From contig OZ026625.1 in NCBI GenBank assembly GCA_964020975.1, forward strand, positions 43,640,794 to 43,704,793: a stretch of 64,000 nt of DNA. The letters run 5' to 3'. The DNA is from Hermodice carunculata. Lineage: Eukaryota; Annelida; Polychaeta; Eunicida; Amphinomidae. Numbering within the stretch: position 1 is the stretch's first letter; each line of letters opens with the position of its first letter. A program made the position numbers and the translations under genes. The notes beneath the pieces are model-generated. The model saw only the letters and a list, made by a program, of their open reading frames with translations, was not told where the DNA came from and made no database searches. Below, in pieces: positions 38,001 through 64,000 of the stretch.

Positions 38001-39818
38001 TGATCTTGATAGGTCTCATTTACAATACGAGGCATGCATATTAATTTCCCGCCACAAAGCACGGAGGACACACAGGCACATCACTGTCACAGACAGGGCT
38101 AGCTACCCTTTCTCACAAAATTAGTGTCTTTCAGACAAATTCAAGTTTGCAAATACCAAAGTCATATTTATCTAGTGTTTCCTAAATTGGTCACAACATT
38201 AAATTTCCATCTGCTTGTACAAAGTATTCTTTATTTCCGAAACATCAGAAGTGTCCCACTTCCCAGCTCAGGTAGCAGCCCGTATCTCACCAGGGGAGGT
38301 TATGGTTACTAAGACAACCAGGTATACAGTCATTGTGGACAATTAATGTGCATGCTACATATTCTCAGTCACCATTGTTTGTCACTGCCATCGAAATTAG
38401 CTAAAAACACTGAAGCAGAAAACAGTTGACTGCTAGCCACATTTGGCCGGCTTAACGGGAAAGAGTTAAGCCTAACCAGCAACCTGGACAGCTGTTGACT
38501 CTGTCTCATTCTTATCAGGATACAGTTAAGCATTTCTGTAAAGACAATGCAGAAGGTACAGTAGCTGTACATTGACATAATTCTGCTGTTTTAATTTTCG
38601 ATTCTTGAGCTGATGGCACAAAACTGTGAAACTAAACACTCAGTGAAATAGTTTTCATAACATACAATAACAGAACTATGTCCAAAATATTGAAATTAAA
38701 GCCTTGGTTGAATGCCTCAAACACAAAAACCTTACAGAAAATATACACACGTGAAAGTAAGTACATTTAGAGTAATTCATACATTATCCACTGTTGCAGC
38801 GAATTCACCCATTTCCATGTTTATACTTAGTGATCAATATGATGTCAAGGTTCACCATAGTACACAAGCACTTGTATTATCCATGTTAGCACTTTTAGTG
38901 TAATATTTTATTAACAAAGTAATTTGTGAACAGGCCTTGTGTATGTGAACTCCTCTTGCCTATTTCAATTTGCTGGTTGCTATGAAAACTTCCGTAAGTC
39001 ATAATCATGCCACTCAAGTAAACATATATGTTGGCATTTCGCACATGGCATGTCTACTTTCATCAACATTTGTCTCATCTGTCTGTTGGTAAACATATAT
39101 CTGGCTGTGTTAGCATGCACCATTTCTCAAATGCTTTACTGTTATACCATACAAAAAGTGTCAGGCCAATGTTTAACGCCATGAAAATATTATCCTAAAG
39201 AAGACTGCATACGATGAAAAATCCTATTACTTGCCAGTATTTTCAAACAGTTTTCAAGATAATTCATATTCAGATTTCTAATTTTTGTGTCTAGCATGAA
39301 TAAATTCTCGCAGTCCTTCCAAACAATGTGTGGAGACTTGACAACATTAACCCTTTCCTGGTGAGTCTGGGATTGACTTAAGCGGGATGTGCCCAGACTG
39401 GGCCAATGAAAGCTGTGGTCCTGGAGAGTGATGGCCTGGTAATCTCATCCACAATTCTTGTTAAATAATCTTTTACATGAATGAGAAATTTTAGTACAAA
39501 CTATTAAGGAGATGATGATTTACTTTACATCTGGATGTTCTGTGGGTGACTTGAGTGGAAAAGCATTACAGACAATCTTTGCATGAAATGGAAATGCCTC
39601 ACCTTGACACATATCAAAATTGGCATCTTAGAAGCTTTATCAGACAATAGAAACCAATTAAAAAAATCTGCAATAAATCCAGATATGTAAAAAATTTATA
39701 TTAATTACTTTTCAAAAAAAAAAAAGAAGAAAGAATCGGAAAGTTTACTGTCAGACCCTTTTGAACAGAGTTTTTGCTTTGCAGCGCTACTCTGTGGCTG
39801 TAGATCATCTCATATAAT
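38001..39818. other. downstream flank of GTF3C5
   Basis: This may include the 3' UTR. A minus-strand AATAAA lies at 38907-38912, about 0.9 kb past the stop, and is a possible but unproven polyadenylation signal. No other gene is seen. TTAACCCTTTCCTGG near 39350 looks like one end of a TTAA-type MITE without a clear partner. Confidence 0.4.
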
Positions 39819-58465
<18,647 letters not shown>

Positions 58466-58749
58466 TTTGCCAACAGCCTTTTATTCTGGAGTACTCATCA
58501 ATATTCAGACACGCAAAAGTAGACCGCTCCACGGATACCCGGCCAAGACCCGGCCCTCACCTGGCCTCCGTTCCCGCGAAAAATTTTCCATGGGCACACT
58601 TCTCGCTCATTCCATGTGATATATAAGAAAACACATGGGAGTATCGAGGCAGAGACTGGAAAATGTACCTCTTTTTACATGACCATACATCATGGAAATG
58701 GAGGACTGTGGAGAAGGGCTGGATAGCATTGATTGATAGATCGATAATT

Positions 58750-58845
58750 GTCTGACTGACTGACTGACTGATTGATTGATTGATTGGTTGGTTCATGATC
58801 GATTGATTCATTCATTGATTGATTGATTCATTCATTCATTTAAAC
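58750..58845. repeat. (CTGA)n/(TTGA)n tetranucleotide repeat
   Basis: CTGA units pass into TTGA and TTGG variants and ATTCATTC runs, just upstream of GTF3C5. Confidence 0.9.
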
Positions 58846-58952
58846 ACTTTCAGGGTAGCCATACATCAGTATCAGTTGCTTTTCAGATGGACACTGCATT
58901 CATGGTCATTTACTCCACAAAGATGTATGTAATATTAAAAACAAGTAAAGAA

Positions 58953-58983
58953 AGATTTGCTTGAAAGCAAATCTCTCTGTGTG

Positions 58984-59072
<89 letters not shown>

Positions 59073-60013
59073 AATTTGCACAATTACAAAATTATGCAGT
59101 GTTGCAACACTTACAATTTGAGTCCAACATGAATAAAATTGAATGGAACGTGACTAAATTATGGCTAGATGAAACATTCAAAAGGCAAATTGACCTTGAC
59201 CTTTAGAGGTCAAATGTAAATGAAACTAGATGAAAATTTCAAACGACAAAATGACCTTGACCTTTGACCTCTGGAGGTCACATATACATTACAAAAATGT
59301 GCAGTGTTACAATATATACAATTTGAGCACAACATGATTAAAATTGGATGAAAATTGACCGAGTTATGGCTGGATGAATATTTCAAAGGTCTGAATGACC
59401 TTCACCTTTGACCTTTAGAAATCATAGGTGATTACAAAAATGTACAATGTTACAATATCTATAATTTGAGCCCAACATGATCAAAATTGGATTAAAAGTG
59501 ACCGAGTTATGGCTGGATGAATATTTCAAAGGTCCAAATGACCTTGATCTTTGACCTCTAGAGGTCTCATGTAAACTGTAAAAATGTGCAGTGTTACAGT
59601 AGCTACAATTTGTGTCCAACAGGATCAAAATTGGATGATAATTGACCGAGTTATGGCTACATGAATATTTCAAATGGCAAGATGACCTTGACCTTTGACC
59701 TCTAGAGGTCACATGTAAATTACAAAAATGTGCAGTGTTACAATATCTACAATTTGGGTCCAACATCATCAAAATCGGATGAATACTTTGGAAGCCAGAA
59801 GCAATTGAATTTTTTAATTGCCCTAATTTGCATAATTTTCAAAATCTTGACTATTCAGAACGATATGCAAAACTTCACTGCATGTGCTATAGCCATGCAA
59901 AGTTTGAAGTTTCTAGCTTGCATAGTGTCTGAGTTTAAGATGGCACAAAAATGTGGCGCAAAGAAAGAAAGAATATTGGGTAAAACAATATGTCTGTGTT
60001 CACACACAGACAT
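58953..60013 (+). repeat. DH1 family element, complete single copy
   Basis: 5' hairpin AGATTTGCT-TGAA-AGCAAATCT (58953-58974), then (TG)n. The core's ~144-bp units start TGACCTTGACC or variants at 59252, 59396, 59539 and 59683, each with TTTGACCTCTAGAGGTC-like sequence. A 3' segment follows, related to the 27-31-kb copies (TATAGCCATGCAAAGTTTGA, GTGTCTGAG, GGCGCAAAGAAAGAAAG), and the perfect 3' hairpin ATGTCTGTGT-TCAC-ACACAGACAT (59990-60013). This copy shows the family layout most clearly. Confidence 0.87.
58973..59069. repeat. (TG)n/(TGCG)n microsatellite inside DH1
   Basis: TG repeats with four TGCG units, directly after the 5' hairpin. Confidence 0.97.
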
Positions 60014-60308
60014 AAAAAGGATAAATAAAAAGCAATTTACACCATATATCAATAAATCACAGTATTCATGGACATTCTAACTGAAGAAACTGGACACCAT
60101 TTAAAAAAATCAGGAAAATTTAACTCAGACAATATTAATAAACATTTTGCATCACAAGACTGACCATGTAAAGCATAGAAAAAGTTAAGCCCACATTAAG
60201 TTTGCATAGTATTTCTAAAGTTGGTGATTTTGCACGGGTAGGAAACATGAAGCAGGAGCAGGTAAGGGATTGACACTGGGCCATTCTTTTTTCCATACCA
60301 CATTGAGG

Positions 60309-60387
<79 letters not shown>
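60309..60387. repeat. (GA)n microsatellite
   Basis: About 39 GA units. Confidence 0.97.
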
Positions 60388-60389
<2 letters not shown>

Positions 60390-60460
60390 AATAATTGTCC
60401 ATAAACCCACAAGCTGTGCTTGACAACCTTAATTTACTGTAGCACGTACCAGACATATAT

Positions 60461-61241
60461 AAAGTGTGTCAACACACACTTTACTGTTTTTCCTAAAGTT
60501 CTTAGTTCCTAAAGTCAACACACTATATTGTGTTTTTCCTCGAGTTCTTTATTAAAGTGTGTGTGTCAACACACACTTTTCTGTTTTTCCCATTTGTTCC
60601 TTCTGTCTTTTTTCTTTCTTTCTTTCTTTCTTCTTTCTTCCTTACCAGTGAATTTTGCGACACTTTTCGCGGACTATATTATACATACAAACTCCAAACT
60701 TAGCATGATTATACCTCCATACAAGGAGTTGGACCTTACAGAGGAATGAAGATGTTCGAAATTATGCAAACAAGGGGCATTTGACATTTTAAAACTTGAA
60801 TATCTTCAAAACTATTATAGATAGAGATGTGATTTCAACTTCTACTAGGGAGTTGTTGACCATTGTGCATGTAATGAATCTAAAACAAAAGTTGTAGCAA
60901 TTTAAATTATACTAATAAGCAGTATTCGAAATTTTCAATCTTGAATATCTTCAACACTATAATAGATAGAGATGTCATTCCAACTTCTACTAGGGGGTTG
61001 TTGACCATTGCGCACCTAATGAATTAAAAATAAAAACTATAGCTATTTAAATTATGCTAAATAACACCATTAGAAATTTTAAATCTTGAATAACTTCAAA
61101 GGTATAATAGATAGAGATGCCATCCCAACTTCTATTCCTGTGTTATGGAATAGTTGTACATTGCCATACCAATTTGCTTTGAACACACACACATACTGAT
61201 TTGCTATGCAGCTAATCATCTTTCCTAGTTTCTTCCTTTCT
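60461..61241 (-). repeat. DH1 family element, minus strand
   Basis: Read on the minus strand it starts near 61241 with AAAGATGATTAGCTGCATAG (the 5' hairpin region in altered form), then (TG)n. Core units contain GGCATCTCTATCTATTATAC or variants (about 61105, 60963, 60815), followed by CAAAATTCACTGGTAAGGAA and a GAAA tract. It ends in hairpins 60554-60579 and 60461-60482 (AAAGTGTGT-CAAC-ACACACTTT). The stem sequence differs completely from the 59990 copy. Confidence 0.75.
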
Positions 61242-62000
61242 TCTTTACCGGTGAATTTGTCCAACACTTTTCTGTGAAACTTTTATACATAGACACTCCA
61301 AACTTGGCATGCTTGTACCTGCATACAAGGAGTTTGGCCTTTTCTTGCACAGGGATGAAGATGTTTAAAATTATGCAAATAAGGAGCATTTGAAATTTTC
61401 AATCTTGAATTACTTCAAAAGTATAATAGATGGTGATGTCATTCCAACTTCTAGTACAGGGTTCTTGACCATTGCACATCTAATGAATTTAAAACAAAAG
61501 TTGTAGCAATTTAAATTATGCTAATTAGCAGAATCTTAAATCTTGAATATTTTCAAAACTTTTATAGATAGAGATGCCAATACAACTTCTACTAGGGGGG
61601 TTATTGACCATTGCATGTGGAATGAATCTAAAACAAAAGTTGTAGTTACAACAATTTCAATTATGCTAAGTAGCACCATTGGAAATTTTAAACCTTGAAT
61701 AACTTCAAAGGTATAATAGATAGAGATGGCATTCCAACTTCTATTAGGGGGTTGCTGACCATTGCGCACCTAATAGATTAAAAACAGAAGTTGTAGCAAT
61801 CAAATTATGCTAAGTAGCAGCATTGGAAATTTTAAATCTTGAATAACTTCAAAGGTATAATAGATAGAGATGCCATCCCAACTTCTACTCCTATGTTATT
61901 GACTAGTATGCATCTGATAAATTGGTAACTAAGGCTGCACAAATTCAAACTATGAAAATTACGGGCATCTGAAAATCAAATCTTGAATATCTTCAAAAGT
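61242..62000 (-). repeat. DH1 core array, minus strand, second copy
   Basis: GAAA-type tail (TTCTTCCTTTCTTCTTTACC near 61228 on the plus strand), then core units at about 61424, 61565, 61717 and 61861 with ~145-bp spacing. The 5' end is unclear. A similar 5'-end fragment sits near 63185-63240. Confidence 0.75.
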
Positions 62001-62746
62001 AAGCACACAAGAAAGATTTGTTCAGCTCTCTGATAGGTGGTGACACCCAGTGAGAGAAAGCAAAAATGCAATAGAGTCTGAAGATTGACTCTGTCATCAA
62101 AAATGAGATAGTTAAACATACCATTTACTTCCATTTATACCTTCTATAACTGTGTAGCTGATTGATCCAGTTAAATGAAGTGCAATGAAGAAAATTCAGT
62201 TTCTGGGTGCATGTTTACATGCATTGGATCTGAATTGGAGCTGAGACTGTAAATTCCTGGTCCTAGATTGGGGCAAGGCCAGTTGCCTAGCAACAGACCG
62301 GACATGTTGGTGAAAGTGCATCCATAGGGTAGGCGTATGGTGGAATATGCAGGGTGGCTTTGAGTAATATGTTGTCTACCTCAGCTGTGACAGAGCTCTA
62401 TTTTTAGATGTTGCCAATTAGTATGTGTAAAAGTTGCATAACTTCTGTGTGCACACTGGCAGGTTGTGCCTGCATCACATACTGCAGAGAGGCTTGCACA
62501 CAAGCTTGGCTGGGCCGTGTACATACTTCTGGGATTACACAGAGGTTCATGTAATACAATTGGAGTTAAGTTGAGTTAGAGTACTTTGAGGCAATTTGAA
62601 AAAGTATTTTCCATCGTCCTAGAGATTAGTTGGATACACTGAAGTAATTAACACTTGGAGCTTGTTGCACTGAGGTTGCTTTGTGTCAATTGTGGCTTTG
62701 CAACATTGTACCTGAAACCCAGTTGATTATGCTAACTGGTTTTATC
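62001..62746. other. no recognisable feature
   Basis: Short GTTGCCTAGCAACAGACC near 62283 resembles the 9.4/50.1-kb repeat. Nothing else is recognised. Confidence 0.4.
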
Positions 62747-63180
62747 TGCTATACACTGTAATACTGAGATACCCATTGTGCACTGTCGTAACATTGTCGT
62801 ACAGATCATACACTGTTGTACTAAAGTAACCATTGTACACTGCCTTAACATTGTCGTACTGATTATACTCTGGTGTACTGAAGTACCCATTGTACCTTGT
62901 TGTGACATAGTCGTACCGATCATACACTGTAGAACTTAAGTGCCGATTGTGCACTCTCATAACATTGTTGCACCAAGCATACACTGTGGTACTAAAATAC
63001 CCATTGTACACTTTGGTAACCTTGTTGTACCGATCATACACTTAGTACTGAAGAGCCCATTGTACACTGTCGTAACATTGTGCTACAGATCATACACTGC
63101 TGCACTTGAAGTAACCATAATTGTACATTGTCATACCGATAATACACTGTAGTACTGAAATGCTCACTGTACAATGTCAT
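62747..63180 (+). repeat. minisatellite, ~60-bp unit, about 7 copies
   Basis: The consensus is roughly ATCATACACTGTGGTACTGA, AGTACCCATTGTACACTGTC, GTAACATTGTCGTACCG. Copies are 75-90% alike. It is an ordinary tandem array despite open frames rich in Tyr. Confidence 0.92.
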
Positions 63181-63348
63181 ACCAATAAGCTTTGAAGACA
63201 AACACACCGATTTGCTATGCGTGAAATAATCTTTTCTAGTTTTTGACTGTATTGCTTCCGAAGCAGACTCAAGCTCCGCGCTGTGTCTACTGCCCAAGTA
63301 TAGTAGAGATAACACGGCACTTACTCTGCTTTGGAGGCAAATGACTGT

Positions 63349-63533
63349 TTAACCCTTTCCCCCTCAAACCGGCCAAAACTGGCTGGTGGTCAAATGTCGT
63401 CTGCTTCAGTGTATTCTACTAATTTCAACAGTTATGAAAAACAAATTGACTGAGAAATGTACATGAGACTTATCAAGATCACATGCCAAGGAAAGCTGTT
63501 GACTCAGTCTTAATTCAAGGGGGAAAGGGTTAA
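63349..63533. mobile_element. TTAA-flanked MITE with 16-bp perfect TIRs
   Basis: TTAACCCTTTCCCCCT (63349-63364) and AGGGGGAAAGGGTTAA (63518-63533) are perfect inverted repeats that include the TTAA target. CCTTT after TTAA is typical of piggyBac ends. It contains AAAGCTGTTGACTCAGTCTT, shared with the other MITEs. Confidence 0.88.
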
Positions 63534-64000
63534 CTCATGGAATGTCTGTGTAAATTAACATGTTTTACTCTATGTAACAAAAAATTGCACAAATAAATTT
63601 CGTGTACATCGTATTGGACAATTGTTACAATTTTCATCATCTTATAAGTTCTGCAGTGGTAAAAACTTCTGAAATAGGAAAGGTAAGGATTAGCTCTAAG
63701 TCCAAGGTGTGTACATTCGCCCGAATACACACATGAATACACAAGCATTTGCAGGGCTAGAGCTGCGTATTCGCATTACTAGTTTGTATGCTAAAGCAAC
63801 CTTAAATTAACCAGTCACTTTTATAGCTGTGGTTATGCGATTTTTGTGAGATATGTAGTTATGCATGTAGATTTACTGTCTGAAATTTGGTGCTTCTACA
63901 TGCAGTAGTTGTCAAGTTATTAAGTTGCAAATTACAATGTAAAGTAATGGGAATACCCAACCCTAGTCGTCCACTGACAGCAGTGCCCTCTTTTAAGTAG
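63534..64000. other. no recognisable feature
   Basis: No gene or repeat recognised to the window end. Confidence 0.5.

Noticed and set aside
62747-63180. CRISPR-like array
   Set aside because: The 60-bp units are contiguous and diverged, without spacers, in a eukaryotic genome; it is a minisatellite.

Overview
This is a metazoan nuclear window, most likely from a marine invertebrate. It has one intron-rich host gene with GT-AG introns, LINE reverse-transcriptase remnants, a Mutator-like (MULE-type) transposon, a tRNA-derived SINE, TTAA-flanked MITEs, many long microsatellites and several families of dispersed repeats with internal tandem units. There is no bacterial or organellar signal. The sequence alone does not fix the phylum; the repeat style recalls cephalochordates, hemichordates, echinoderms or molluscs.

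The only confident host gene is GTF3C5 (TFIIIC 63-kDa subunit, Tau95/Sfc1 family) on the minus strand, 58465 to 39819. Nine coding exons join in frame at canonical splice sites to give 519 codons plus a stop, equal in length to the human protein as I remember it. Its introns hold about half of the repeats described here.

Layout: 1-1.6 kb CR1-like LINE remnant; 2.2-3.0 kb tandem duplication; 4.4-6.1 kb a second LINE flanked on both sides by (TA)n; 9.7-13.8 kb a decayed MULE-type transposon bracketed by 456-bp nearly identical direct repeats; 15.5 kb LINE tail; 16.5-17.1 kb head-to-head copies of a ~145-bp repeat; 20.1-21.4 kb, 33.1-35.2 kb and 40.4-44.0 kb copies of repeat family DH2; 27.0-31.5 kb three tandem copies of repeat family DH1 with GAAA arrays; 31.5-32.5 kb minus-strand LINE remnant; 36.4-36.5 kb SINE; 37.5, 44.3, 49.4 and 63.3 kb TTAA-flanked MITEs; 57.7-58.0 kb an element with G-tract inverted ends; 58.9-62.0 kb further DH1 copies in both orientations; 62.7-63.2 kb a 60-bp minisatellite.

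The most unusual signal is shared architecture. DH1 and DH2 both carry short hairpins with ~4-nt loops at their two ends and tandem cores in between (~145 bp in DH1, ~510 bp built of ~170-bp subunits in DH2). In DH1 the stem sequence of the 3' hairpin differs between copies while pairing is kept. This resembles non-autonomous Helitron/Helentron or bivalve 'pearl'-like elements, but a hairpin at both ends is not typical of Helitrons. It is the best candidate here for an undescribed mobile system.
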